Below are positions 36,477 to 44,941 of a stretch of DNA of 64,000 bases, in pieces; position 1 is the first letter of the stretch; each line of letters starts with the position of its first letter. Made by a program: the position numbers and the translations under genes. The notes beneath the pieces are model-generated. The model worked only from the letters and a program-made list of their open reading frames with translations. It ran no database searches and had not been told where the DNA came from. Source of the stretch: JAMXLG01 sp963818925 (GTDB lineage Bacteria; Vulcanimicrobiota; Vulcanimicrobiia; Vulcanimicrobiales; Vulcanimicrobiaceae); NCBI GenBank assembly GCA_963818925.1, contig CAWFTN010000001.1:2418001-2482000 (forward strand). Reading direction: 5' to 3'.

Positions 36477-36905
36477 TCAACGCGTCGTGAACGATCCGAG
36501 CGTATCGGCTCCGCACTCGGGGTTCGTTACGGTTACGGTGTAGGTCGTTGTTGATGCGACGCCGGTGAAGCTCGAGACGAACACTTCGTCGCCGCGCGGT
36601 GTCGCGGGCAAGCCGGGCGGCGTGGGCCCAGGCGATGGGGAAGCATATGGGGTACCGGTCAACGTAGCGCCGCCTGAGGCGCTAAGCACCGGCGCATCAA
36701 ACGCGGTAGACGGATCGCGCGGATAGAAAAACCACAACTGAAGAAACCCGGAATTGATCCCCGTCGCTCCGGCGCTCGGATAACCGAGCATCGGGGGCGC
36801 CACAGACGTGCAGGCCGCTGCGGGCGAGGTCGGCGCCACGTTGCTCGTCGAGGAGCACGCAACAACGGCCATCGACGCCGCGACACTTAAAAACCAAACT
36901 CTCAT
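36477..36905 (-). CDS. Small lipoprotein of unknown function
   Basis: A 142-residue lipoprotein. The ATG at 36905 is preceded by GGAGG at 7 bases, better than the upstream in-frame ATG at 36923. The signal peptide ends in MAVVAC. The mature part is Pro/Ser/Thr-rich with two further cysteines that could pair, and it ends in a beta-like VASTTTYTVTVTNPECG segment resembling a fibronectin or Ig-like strand set. Function unknown; likely surface-exposed. Confidence 0.72.
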   Translation of the reverse strand: MRVWFLSVAASMAVVACSSTSNVAPTSPAAACTSVAPPMLGYPSAGATGINSGFLQLWFFYPRDPSTAFDAPVLSASGGATLTGTPYASPSPGPTPPGLPATPRGDEVFVSSFTGVASTTTYTVTVTNPECGADTLGSFTTR

Positions 36906-36942
36906 CGTTCGCCTCCGTAACATTCGATATCGCGCAGAACAG

Positions 36943-38337
36943 CTAGGCCAGCCGTTCGTGCGTCTTTTTCTTCCAGAAGAATTCGTAATACGTGAACTGC
37001 GCGCAGAGCACGAACGCGTATGAGATTGGATAGCCCATCCAAACGCCGTTCAAGCCGAAGTAGTGCATCAGAATATAGGCTGCGGGAACTTCGATGGCCC
37101 AGATACTGAAGATGCCGTTGATCGTCGGCCAGATCACGTCGCCGCTGCTGCGCACGACGCCGCTCAGCACCGCGCTATTGCCGAAGATCAAATACGACCA
37201 TAGGGTGATCATCAATAAGCTGTGCGCGATGTTGAGCGTTCCCCGATCGGTGATGAACCATCCGAGAATCACGTACGCAAACGCGTAGCACAGCGTGATC
37301 AATATGCCGCCGATGACGTAATTCAAAGCAACCGCCGAACGAACGACTGAGCCGAGTAAATCCTCGCGGCGTGCACCGATGCATTGGGCGCCGAAGATCG
37401 ACGCCGTGATGCTCATCGAGATTGCCGGGAACTGAACGTAGCCGATGACTTGGTTCACCGCGCCGTATGCCGCGGTCGCACTCGCGCCGTAGCGGTTCAC
37501 GAAGCTGATGACGGCAATTTCCGCGAGCGACACCATAATCGTTTGCAGTCCGGTCGGAATGCCGATCTTCAGTACGAGCAATAGAATGCGCGTATCGAAG
37601 ATCATGTCGCGCGCCATCTCGCTATCGAACGCGAGCGGATTGCCCGAGCGGCGCAAGTGCCACAGCAAAGCCGGAAAAGCAACGAGCGTCGAGAGCAAGC
37701 CTGAAATCGCGACGCTCGCAACGCCCAACGTGGGCAAGCCGAACCAGCCGCGAATGAGCATCGGCGTAAAGAACAGCGAAAGAGCGGTGCCGAGGACCAA
37801 GAACCAGAGCGGCGTCTTCGTATCGCCCGTTCCGCGCAGAAAGACCGTGTAGATGATGTACGGAAAATACAGCGGGAACGTCAGGAAGACGACGCGCGTA
37901 TACATATCGGACATCGGAAGAATGCTCGCAGGCGTACCGAGGCCTTTGAGCATCGCCGGCGAGAAGACGACGCCGAGGATCATCGTAATAATGGAAAAGA
38001 GGACGGTCGCGCCGAGCACGGTTCCGGCGACCTTCTTCACGCGATGGGCGTCGCCGGCGCCGTACGCCTGTCCGATCAGTACCGTGGCTCCGCTACCGAT
38101 GCCGATAAGAAACGAGAACAGCAAGAAGATGACGGGAAAGACGGCTGAAACGGCGGCGAGGGCGTTGACGCCCAGCATGCGGCCGAGATAGACGTAGGAG
38201 AACGTCTGTGAGGTGGATTGTAAGACGTTGCTGATCATGAGCGGAATCAAGAAGACCAGCATGGTCTGCCACATCGGTCTCGACGAATCGAAAATATTTA
38301 CGCCGGGTCTACGCGGCGCACGCTCTTGGGCTGCCAT
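36943..38337 (-). CDS. MATE-family multidrug exporter
   Basis: A 464-residue, 12-helix cation/drug antiporter of the NorM/DinF type. Evidence is the two homologous halves each starting with a MATE-like helix (FLIPLMISNVLQSTSQTFSYVYLGRMLG; KIGIPTGLQTIMVSLAEIAVISFVNRYGA) and the conserved IGQAYGAGD loop. AAAGGA precedes the ATG. It is divergent from the rqcP gene with only 32 bases between, and follows the small lipoprotein gene downstream. Substrate cannot be predicted. Confidence 0.93.
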   Translation of the reverse strand: MAAQERAPRRPGVNIFDSSRPMWQTMLVFLIPLMISNVLQSTSQTFSYVYLGRMLGVNALAAVSAVFPVIFLLFSFLIGIGSGATVLIGQAYGAGDAHRVKKVAGTVLGATVLFSIITMILGVVFSPAMLKGLGTPASILPMSDMYTRVVFLTFPLYFPYIIYTVFLRGTGDTKTPLWFLVLGTALSLFFTPMLIRGWFGLPTLGVASVAISGLLSTLVAFPALLWHLRRSGNPLAFDSEMARDMIFDTRILLLVLKIGIPTGLQTIMVSLAEIAVISFVNRYGASATAAYGAVNQVIGYVQFPAISMSITASIFGAQCIGARREDLLGSVVRSAVALNYVIGGILITLCYAFAYVILGWFITDRGTLNIAHSLLMITLWSYLIFGNSAVLSGVVRSSGDVIWPTINGIFSIWAIEVPAAYILMHYFGLNGVWMGYPISYAFVLCAQFTYYEFFWKKKTHERLA

Positions 38338-38369
38338 AGCCGGTCCTTTCTGGGCAATGATGAGAGTTC

Positions 38370-38645
38370 ATGCGCCTCGATAAGTTCATGAAGGTCTCGC
38401 GTCTGTCGAAACGCCGATCCGAAGCACATGAAGCGCTCGAGCACGGCCGCATTACGAAGGACGGGAAACCGCTCAAGCCCGCATATCAAGTAAAGCCGGG
38501 CGATGTCCTCGCGATACACTACGCGACTCGAATTGTTTCAGTGCGCATTCGCGAAGTACCGCTGCGCATGACGCCCGGCGTAAAGCCGGCGGATCTCTAC
38601 GAAGTCTTGGACACGCGCAGAGACGATCCGTCGGAGTGGGCGTAG
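38370..38645 (+). CDS. rqcP: RqcP-like S4 RNA-binding protein
   Basis: A 91-residue S4-domain protein with the RqcP/Hsp15-type core MRLDKFMKVSRLSKRRSEAHEALEHGRITKDGKPLKPAYQVKPGDVL. In Bacillus, RqcP stabilises the P-site tRNA on stalled 50S subunits so that RqcH can add alanine tails. Whether this organism has RqcH cannot be seen here; an Hsp15-like role in 50S-nascent chain recycling is the alternative. It overlaps whiA by 10 bases, which puts it at the head of the glycolytic operon. Confidence 0.82.
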   Translation: MRLDKFMKVSRLSKRRSEAHEALEHGRITKDGKPLKPAYQVKPGDVLAIHYATRIVSVRIREVPLRMTPGVKPADLYEVLDTRRDDPSEWA

Positions 38646-39541
38646 TGGCCGCGAGCGCTGCACCAATCTCCGGTGACACGAAAGATGCGCTTGCGCGCGA
38701 AGCGCCGACTTCCGTGCACTGCCGCAGCGCGCTCGCTGCGGGGCTTGCGCTCTACGGAGCGGACGCAGGCCGAACGTATTTCGTAACGCATCGCAATTCG
38801 ATCGCGCGCCTCTTTTGGTCGTTGCTCGACGACCGCAAAGCGCATCCGATTCAACAACGCGCACCGACGCGTCTCACCCGCTTGCCCACCTTTGCGATTG
38901 CGCTTCCCGAGCCGCTGCGCGCGCTTCCGGCGAAGCCGTCACACAAATGCGATCGGCTAATGGAGATTCGCGCGGCGTTTCTGGCGTGCGGATCGCTCGC
39001 CGCCGGCACCCATGGCTATCATTTGGAATTCGTCGTCGCGGATGAAGAGTTGGCGGAGCGGCTCGTTTGGATGCTGCGCAGCACGGGACGCGCACCCAAA
39101 CGCACCGTGCGCAAACGGCGTCACGTCTTGTACTACAAGGACTTCGAAGCCATCGTGGACATCCTCACGATGATCGGCGCATTCGGCGCCGTGTTGCATT
39201 TAGAAGACGTCCGCGCGCTGCGCGAGACGAAGAACCGCATCCACCGCCTGGTGAACACGGAAGCCGCAAACCTCGATCGAGCGGCTTCCGCCGCTGCGGC
39301 ACAGCGGCGGACGATCGAATACCTGGCAAGCGCTTACGGGCTTCCTCAGCTCTCGCCGCCGCTACGGGAAATTGCGGAGCTGCGGCTGAGGCATCCCGAT
39401 GAGTCGCTCGCGGAGCTCGGCGCGCGCTGCAATCCGCCCATTGCGAAGCCGACCGTCAGCAGCCGTTTGAGCGCCCTCGTCCGGCTGGCGGCGACCCTGC
39501 GTGCGGGCAGGGCTGTGCGGAGCAAGCCCGGTAAATCCTGA
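38636..39541 (+). CDS. whiA: WhiA-family DNA-binding regulator
   Basis: A 301-residue protein with the WhiA layout. The N-terminal half is a degenerate LAGLIDADG-like part with CDRLMEIRAAFLACGSLAAGTHGYHLEFVVADEELAERL and YYKDFEAIVDILTMIGA. The C-terminal half is a helix-turn-helix region with NRIHRLVNTEAANLDRAASAAAAQ and LRLRHPDESLAELGARC. WhiA controls sporulation or cell division in Gram-positive bacteria. It is followed by gap-pgk-tpiA, the same order as in actinobacteria. GTG start at 38636 (another at 38645). Confidence 0.92.
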   Translation: MGVVAASAAPISGDTKDALAREAPTSVHCRSALAAGLALYGADAGRTYFVTHRNSIARLFWSLLDDRKAHPIQQRAPTRLTRLPTFAIALPEPLRALPAKPSHKCDRLMEIRAAFLACGSLAAGTHGYHLEFVVADEELAERLVWMLRSTGRAPKRTVRKRRHVLYYKDFEAIVDILTMIGAFGAVLHLEDVRALRETKNRIHRLVNTEAANLDRAASAAAAQRRTIEYLASAYGLPQLSPPLREIAELRLRHPDESLAELGARCNPPIAKPTVSSRLSALVRLAATLRAGRAVRSKPGKS

Positions 39542-39570
39542 GCCTTACCTTGCTACCTACGGAGATCTGC

Positions 39571-40584
39571 ATGCGCATCGGAATCAACGGCTTCGGCCGC
39601 ATCGGACGCAACTTCGCCAAGGCGCTCATCGAACGCCATCCGGAGGTCGAGATCGTCGCCGTCAACGACCTGACGAGCGCCGCCGAATGCGCACATCTCT
39701 TCAAGTACGACAGCAACTACGGGACATACGAAGGCGACGTCCGCGCGGACGTCGATACGATCGTCATCGACGAGCGCCGCATCAAAGTGCTGGCCGAACG
39801 CGATCCGGCCAAACTGCCGTGGAAAGATCTCGGTGTCGACGTCGTTATCGAGTCGACCGGCCTCTTCACCGACGCGGACAAGGCGCGCGCGCACATCGCA
39901 GGCGGCGGCGCAAAGAAAGTCATCATCTCGGCGCCGGCTAAAGGCGAAGATGTCACGCTCGTGCTCGGCGTCAACGAAGACGTCTACGACCCCGAGAAGC
40001 ACAACATCATCTCGAACGCATCGTGCACGACGAACTGTCTTGCGACCGCGGTGAAGCCGCTCGTCGATCATCTCGGCTGGGTCAAAGGCTTCATGACGAC
40101 GATCCACTCATACACGAACGATCAAAACATTCTCGATGCGCCACACAAGGATCTCCGCCGCGCGCGCAACGCTGCAACAAACATCATTCCAACGAGTTCG
40201 GGCGCGGCAAAAGCGCTGTTTCTGACGATTCCCGAAGTCAAGGGCTCGTTCGATGGATTTGCGCTTCGCGTGCCGACTCCGACGGTTTCGATGGTGTATC
40301 TGGTCGCGCAAGTGAAGAAAGAGACGACGCGCGACGAAGTCAACGCGATTCTGAAGGAAGAGGCCGAAGGCCGGCTCAGCGAGTACGTGCAGTACACCGA
40401 CGAAGAACTCGTTTCGAGCGACTTCAAACGGTCGCAATATAGCTCCATCATCGATTCGAAGCTCACGCAAGTAAACGGCGACCTCGTGCAGATCTGCGCG
40501 TGGTACGACAACGAGTGGGGCTACTCGTGCCGTCTCGCCGATCTCACGGCGATGGTGCTCGAAAAGATTCCCGCGAACGCATAG
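39571..40584 (+). CDS. gap: Glyceraldehyde-3-phosphate dehydrogenase
   Basis: Type I phosphorylating GAPDH of 337 residues from the ATG at 39571 (GGAG ribosome site). The NAD-binding start RIGINGFGRIGRNF is intact. The catalytic cysteine is C152 in SNASCTTNC, with its partner His in MTTIHSYTNDQ. PTPTVSMVYL and WYDNEWGYSCRL complete the family signature. Catalyses glyceraldehyde-3-phosphate to 1,3-bisphosphoglycerate. Middle of the whiA-gap-pgk-tpiA-gpmI-punA operon. Confidence 0.98.
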   Translation: MRIGINGFGRIGRNFAKALIERHPEVEIVAVNDLTSAAECAHLFKYDSNYGTYEGDVRADVDTIVIDERRIKVLAERDPAKLPWKDLGVDVVIESTGLFTDADKARAHIAGGGAKKVIISAPAKGEDVTLVLGVNEDVYDPEKHNIISNASCTTNCLATAVKPLVDHLGWVKGFMTTIHSYTNDQNILDAPHKDLRRARNAATNIIPTSSGAAKALFLTIPEVKGSFDGFALRVPTPTVSMVYLVAQVKKETTRDEVNAILKEEAEGRLSEYVQYTDEELVSSDFKRSQYSSIIDSKLTQVNGDLVQICAWYDNEWGYSCRLADLTAMVLEKIPANA

Positions 40585-40599
40585 GGCGGCCGCAGACCA

Positions 40600-41781
40600 G
40601 TGAAGTTTCGAACGCTGAACGACCTGGACGTTCGCGGCAAACGCGTATTGGTACGCGAAGACCTCAACGTCCCCATGAAAAACGGAGAGATCGCCGACTA
40701 CACGCGCGTAGATGCGGCGATCCCCACCCTTCGCGCGCTGCTCGATCGCGGTGCGCGCGTCATCGTCCTATCGCATCTCGGACGCCCGGACGGTAAAGCC
40801 GATCTGAAGTACTCTCTTCGTCCGGTTGCCGCCGCGCTCTCGGAGCGGCTGCACACGAACGTCGCATTTGCGGACGATTGCATCGGACCGGACGCGCAAC
40901 AAGCCGTGCAGGCACTGACGGACGGGTCGATCGTGTTGCTCGAAAACGTTCGCTTCCATAAGGAAGAGGAACAGAACGACCCGCAGTTCGCGAAAAAACT
41001 CGCGTCGCTCGGTGACCTGTACGTCAACGACGCATTCGGAACCGCGCACCGCGCGCACGCCTCAACCGAAGGCGTAGCGCACCTTCTGGCCAATGCGGCC
41101 GGGCTCTTGATGGAAGCCGAACTTGCGGCGCTCGCGCAGCTGACGTCCAATCCTGCGCATCCGTACGTCTGCGTCATTGGCGGCGCCAAGGTCAAAGATA
41201 AAGTTGGCGTGTTCAAGTTCTTGATAAAAATCGTTGACGAATTCTGCATCGGCGGCGGCATGGCAAACACGTTTCTCGCGGCGCGCGGAACGAACGTCGG
41301 CAAATCCCTGCGCGACGACGACCTAGGGCCGGCGCGCGAAATCCTCGAGCTCGCCGGCTCCCAAGACGTGACGCTGCATCTGCCGATCGACGCCGTCGTC
41401 TCGAGCGCGTTCGAAAACGACGTCGACGCCCACCCCGTCGACATCGAAAACGTCGGCGATGATATGATTCTCGACATCGGACCGAAGACGGCGCAGGCGT
41501 ACGCCGGCGTGATTCGCGCGGCGAAGACGATCGTCTTCAACGGACCGATGGGCGTGTACGAAAAGCTCGCGTATCAAGCGGGTACGCGCGTCGTCGGCAA
41601 CGCGATCGCAGCGGCGACGGGCAAGGGCGCAACCAGCGTCGTCGGCGGCGGGGATGCCGCAGCCGCAGCGCACATGCTCGGCTTCGCCGACTCAATGACA
41701 CACGTCTCAACCGGCGGCGGCGCAACGTTGGAATTCCTGGAAGGACGAACGCTTCCGGGCGTAGCGGCCCTGGAATCTTAG
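40600..41781 (+). CDS. pgk: Phosphoglycerate kinase
   Basis: Transfers phosphate from 1,3-bisphosphoglycerate to ADP. It has 393 residues, normal length. Conserved segments are VRGKRVLVREDLNVPM near the N-terminus, VIVLSHLGRPDGK, the hinge region KVGVFKFLI, and the nucleotide-binding C-terminal block KGATSVVGGGDAAAAAHMLG with FSTGGGATLEFLEG-like ending. GTG start 16 bases after gap. Middle of the glycolytic operon. Confidence 0.98.
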   Translation: MKFRTLNDLDVRGKRVLVREDLNVPMKNGEIADYTRVDAAIPTLRALLDRGARVIVLSHLGRPDGKADLKYSLRPVAAALSERLHTNVAFADDCIGPDAQQAVQALTDGSIVLLENVRFHKEEEQNDPQFAKKLASLGDLYVNDAFGTAHRAHASTEGVAHLLANAAGLLMEAELAALAQLTSNPAHPYVCVIGGAKVKDKVGVFKFLIKIVDEFCIGGGMANTFLAARGTNVGKSLRDDDLGPAREILELAGSQDVTLHLPIDAVVSSAFENDVDAHPVDIENVGDDMILDIGPKTAQAYAGVIRAAKTIVFNGPMGVYEKLAYQAGTRVVGNAIAAATGKGATSVVGGGDAAAAAHMLGFADSMTHVSTGGGATLEFLEGRTLPGVAALES

Positions 41782-41795
41782 GAAGACTCCGAAGC

Positions 41796-42548
41796 GTGCC
41801 GCGCACTATTATCGCCGGTAATTGGAAGATGCATAAAACGTCTTCGGAGACGCGGACGTTTCTCCAGGCGTTTCTTCCGCAGGCGGCCAGTTTTCCGAAA
41901 GCCATCGACGTAGTCATCGCACCGCCCTTTACCTCGCTCGCAGCTGCGAATGAGGCACTCGGACCGAATTCGGACGTCGCACTCGGCGCGCAGAACGTGC
42001 ATTGGCTGATGAGCGGCGCGTACACCGGCGAGATCAGCGTTCCGATGCTCCTCGAGCATAACGTACGGTACGTGATCGTCGGACATTCCGAACGCCGCGC
42101 GTTCTTCAACGAACTGGACCGCACGGTCAATCTCAAAGTGAAGACGCTGCTCGAACACGGCGTCACGCCCATCATCGCGGTCGGCGAAACGCAAGGCGAA
42201 CGCGAAGCCGCAATGACCGATACGCGCGTGATCGCGCAAACGCGCCTTGCACTCGACAACGTGAGTGACGACGAGATCGCCCGCGCCGTTATCGCGTACG
42301 AACCAATTTGGGCGATCGGTTCCGGGCACAACTGCGATATGGACGAGGCAAACCGCGTGATGGGTGTCATCCGCGGCAGCGTACCGGCACTCGCCGATGT
42401 CCCGATTCTTTACGGCGGCAGCATGAAGGCCGACAACGTCGCAGACTACATGACACAACCCAATATAAACGGCGGGCTGGTCGGCGGAGCATCGCTCGAT
42501 CCCGACGGCTTCGCCGCACTCATCCGTAATGCAGGTATCAATGATTAA
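41796..42548 (+). CDS. tpiA: Triose-phosphate isomerase
   Basis: A 250-residue TIM barrel. N9 and K11 in AGNWKMHK form the start of the active site, His is in VGHSERRAFF, and the catalytic Glu is in AYEPIWAIGSG. YGGSMKADN and GGLVGGASLDPDGF bind the phosphate. Interconverts DHAP and glyceraldehyde-3-phosphate. GTG start with GGAAGA upstream, 15 bases after pgk. Its stop lies inside the gpmI start region, so the two are translationally coupled. Confidence 0.98.
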   Translation: MPRTIIAGNWKMHKTSSETRTFLQAFLPQAASFPKAIDVVIAPPFTSLAAANEALGPNSDVALGAQNVHWLMSGAYTGEISVPMLLEHNVRYVIVGHSERRAFFNELDRTVNLKVKTLLEHGVTPIIAVGETQGEREAAMTDTRVIAQTRLALDNVSDDEIARAVIAYEPIWAIGSGHNCDMDEANRVMGVIRGSVPALADVPILYGGSMKADNVADYMTQPNINGGLVGGASLDPDGFAALIRNAGIND

Positions 42549-44085
42549 ACCCGTAGTTCTTGCGGTGCTCGACGGCTGGGGCTGCAGCGATTCCAAGTAC
42601 GGCAACGCGATTGCTGCGGCAAGGCTGCCGCATTGGCACGCGTTCTTCGAAAAGTATCCGTGGACGATGCTCGATGCGTCGGGTGAAGCAGTGGGCTTGC
42701 CGAAGGGCATCATGGGCAACAGCGAAGTCGGCCATATGAATCTCGGCAGCGGACGTCTAGTTCCGCAAGGCGTCGTCATCATCGACGCCGATATCGCGTC
42801 CGGTCAATTCGAGACCAATGCGACGCTCGTGCAGTGCCTCCAGCACGTCAAACGCACTGGCGGAACGCTCCATCTCATGGGACTGCTTTCGGACGGTCAA
42901 GTGCACAGTTCGATCGTGCATCTTTTCGCGCTGATCGACGCAGCCGTCGATGCGAGCGTGCCGTTCGCCGTCCATGCCTTCCTCGACGGCCGTGACACGC
43001 CGCCGCGTTCCGCCCAAACGTATGTCGACCAACTCGAAGAAAAACTCGCCGCGGTGGGGCGCCAAGGCTCGATCGCGTCGGTCTCGGGACGGTTCTATGC
43101 GATGGATCGCGACAAGCGGTGGGAACGCACGCAGCAAGCCTACGATATGCTTGCGCGTGGAACGGCGAAGTATCATGCACCGGATGCGCTTGCCGCCGTG
43201 CGCATGGGATACGAGCGCGACGAGAGCGACGAGTTCGTCGTGCCGACGGTCGTCGGCGAGACACGGCCGGTCGAGGACGGCGATGCGTGCATCTTCTTCA
43301 ACTTCCGTCCCGACCGTGCGCGCCAGTTGACGTTGTCGTTCAACAACAATCCGTCGGTGCCGTTCGAAAAGGTCGCATATAAGAATCTCATCTTCGCGAC
43401 GATGACCAAGTACGATGAAACGTATCCGAACCCGGTGCTCTTCGGGCCGCGCCCGCAATTCGATACGTTCGGTGAGGTCGTCTCACACGCGGGATTGCGT
43501 CAGTTACGTCTTGCCGAGACGGAGAAATACGCACACGTAACGTATTTCTTCAATGGCGGCCGTGAAGACGTCTTCGAAGGCGAAGACCGCAAGTTGATTC
43601 CATCGGATCGCAGTGTGCCGACGTACGATCTTGCTCCGGCGATGCGTGCGGACGACATCACGGACGTTGCGGTCGAGGATGTGGAAAAGCACACGCACGA
43701 TGTGATCATCATGAACTACGCAAATGCCGACATGGTAGGGCACACCGGTAAGTGGGATCCGACGGTCGAGAGCGTTGAAGTCCTCGACCGGTGCTTGCAA
43801 CGACTTACGGACGCGGTGTTGCGCGCAGGCGGATTGCTTGCGATAACGGCCGATCACGGGAACGCGGAAGAGAAACTCGATAAAGAAGGCAATCCGCTCA
43901 CCGCACACACGACCAATCCCGTCCCGTTCATTCTCGTGAGCAACGACGTGCACGGAACGCTGGCGTCGGGCGGCAAGCTCGGCGACGTTGCGCCGACGCT
44001 GCTCTCGATTATGGGCCTTCCCATACCGAAGGCGATGACCGGAAACAACCTATTCACGCCGGAAACCGTCGCATCGCACAGATGA
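42541..44085 (+). CDS. gpmI: 2,3-bisphosphoglycerate-independent phosphoglycerate mutase
   Basis: A 514-residue, Mn-dependent, alkaline-phosphatase-superfamily mutase. The first metal Asp is D11 (LDGWG) and the phosphorylated serine is S61 in MGNSEVGHMNLG. DGRDTPPRSA, NFRPDRARQLT, NYANADMVGHTGKW and TADHGNAE complete the metal and substrate sites. I start at the ATG at 42541, overlapping tpiA by 8 bases; an ATG at 42529 also lies in frame. Converts 3- to 2-phosphoglycerate. Its stop overlaps the punA start as ATGA. Confidence 0.97.
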   Translation: MIKPVVLAVLDGWGCSDSKYGNAIAAARLPHWHAFFEKYPWTMLDASGEAVGLPKGIMGNSEVGHMNLGSGRLVPQGVVIIDADIASGQFETNATLVQCLQHVKRTGGTLHLMGLLSDGQVHSSIVHLFALIDAAVDASVPFAVHAFLDGRDTPPRSAQTYVDQLEEKLAAVGRQGSIASVSGRFYAMDRDKRWERTQQAYDMLARGTAKYHAPDALAAVRMGYERDESDEFVVPTVVGETRPVEDGDACIFFNFRPDRARQLTLSFNNNPSVPFEKVAYKNLIFATMTKYDETYPNPVLFGPRPQFDTFGEVVSHAGLRQLRLAETEKYAHVTYFFNGGREDVFEGEDRKLIPSDRSVPTYDLAPAMRADDITDVAVEDVEKHTHDVIIMNYANADMVGHTGKWDPTVESVEVLDRCLQRLTDAVLRAGGLLAITADHGNAEEKLDKEGNPLTAHTTNPVPFILVSNDVHGTLASGGKLGDVAPTLLSIMGLPIPKAMTGNNLFTPETVASHR

Positions 44086-44894
44086 TCGATCGCCGCGCAC
44101 CCAACGACAAACTTCTCGCGCACGATGCGTCGCGCATCCAAGAAGCGGCGGGCGGACCCGTTGACGTCGCGGTTATTTTAGGAAGCGGTCTCTCTTCCGC
44201 ACTGCGCGACCGCTTCAAACACACGTCGATCCCGTACGATACGCTGCTCGGCATGCCGGTCGCGACGCTGCGCGGGCACGCCGGAGAGGCACTCGTCGGC
44301 ACGTGGCAAGGAAAGCGCGTTGTCGCATTTGCGGGGCGCGTGCATTTGTACCAAGGATTCTCACCGACGCAAGTGACGGTCAATGTTCGGCTGGCTGCGC
44401 AAGCGGGCGCAAAGCTCGCGATCATCACCAATGCGGCGGGCGGCATCAATCCGTCGTTTGGGCGGGGCGACATCATGCTGATCTCGGATCACTTGAATCT
44501 CACCGGACGAAATCCGCTCATCGGATGGCCGCACGACAACCCGTTTCTCGATATGGCGGACGCCTATTCCGAACGCCTCCGCGCTATCGCAAAGAATGTC
44601 GCGAAGCCACAAGCGCAATTACGCGAGGGCGTTTACGCCGGGCTGCAAGGACCGAGTTTTGAAACCGCCGCGGAAGTCGAATATCTCCGCCGCATCGGTG
44701 CAGACGCCGTCGGCATGTCGACGGTTCTCGAAACGATCTTCGCGCGTTTCCTCGGCATGGGAGTCCTCGGACTCAGTTTGATCACGAACGTCGCCGGCGC
44801 AAAAGAAACATCGCATGCCGAAGTCACCGCCACCGGGCACGAACGCAGCACCGCCATCGCCGGTCTCATCGGCGACTTCCTAGCAAAGCTCTAG
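44082..44894 (+). CDS. punA: Purine nucleoside phosphorylase (trimeric, PunA type)
   Basis: A 270-residue class of PNP that cleaves inosine and guanosine to base and ribose 1-phosphate. Motifs: VILGSGLSSAL phosphate loop, AGRVHLYQGFSP, ITNAAGGINPSF, GPSFETAAEVEYLRRIGADAVGMSTV and LSLITNVAGAKET. Its ATGA overlap with gpmI places nucleoside salvage at the end of the glycolytic operon, where ribose 1-phosphate can enter metabolism through DeoB. Ends before a convergent TonB receptor gene, with a repeat in the gap. Confidence 0.95.
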   Translation: MIDRRAPNDKLLAHDASRIQEAAGGPVDVAVILGSGLSSALRDRFKHTSIPYDTLLGMPVATLRGHAGEALVGTWQGKRVVAFAGRVHLYQGFSPTQVTVNVRLAAQAGAKLAIITNAAGGINPSFGRGDIMLISDHLNLTGRNPLIGWPHDNPFLDMADAYSERLRAIAKNVAKPQAQLREGVYAGLQGPSFETAAEVEYLRRIGADAVGMSTVLETIFARFLGMGVLGLSLITNVAGAKETSHAEVTATGHERSTAIAGLIGDFLAKL

Positions 44895-44897
44895 CCC

Positions 44898-44933
44898 TGT
44901 CATCCTGAGCGAAGTGCAGCGTAGTCGAAGGAC
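44898..44933 (+). repeat. Dispersed intergenic repeat, copy 2
   Basis: Begins TGTCATCCTGAGCGAAGTG and ends GTAGTCGAAGGAC, in the 47-base gap between the convergent punA and TonB receptor genes. It shares both blocks with copies at 33472 and 56886 (reverse). Its position between two gene ends fits a role in transcript 3' ends or a REP-like element. Confidence 0.75.
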
Positions 44934-44941
44934 CGCAACGA

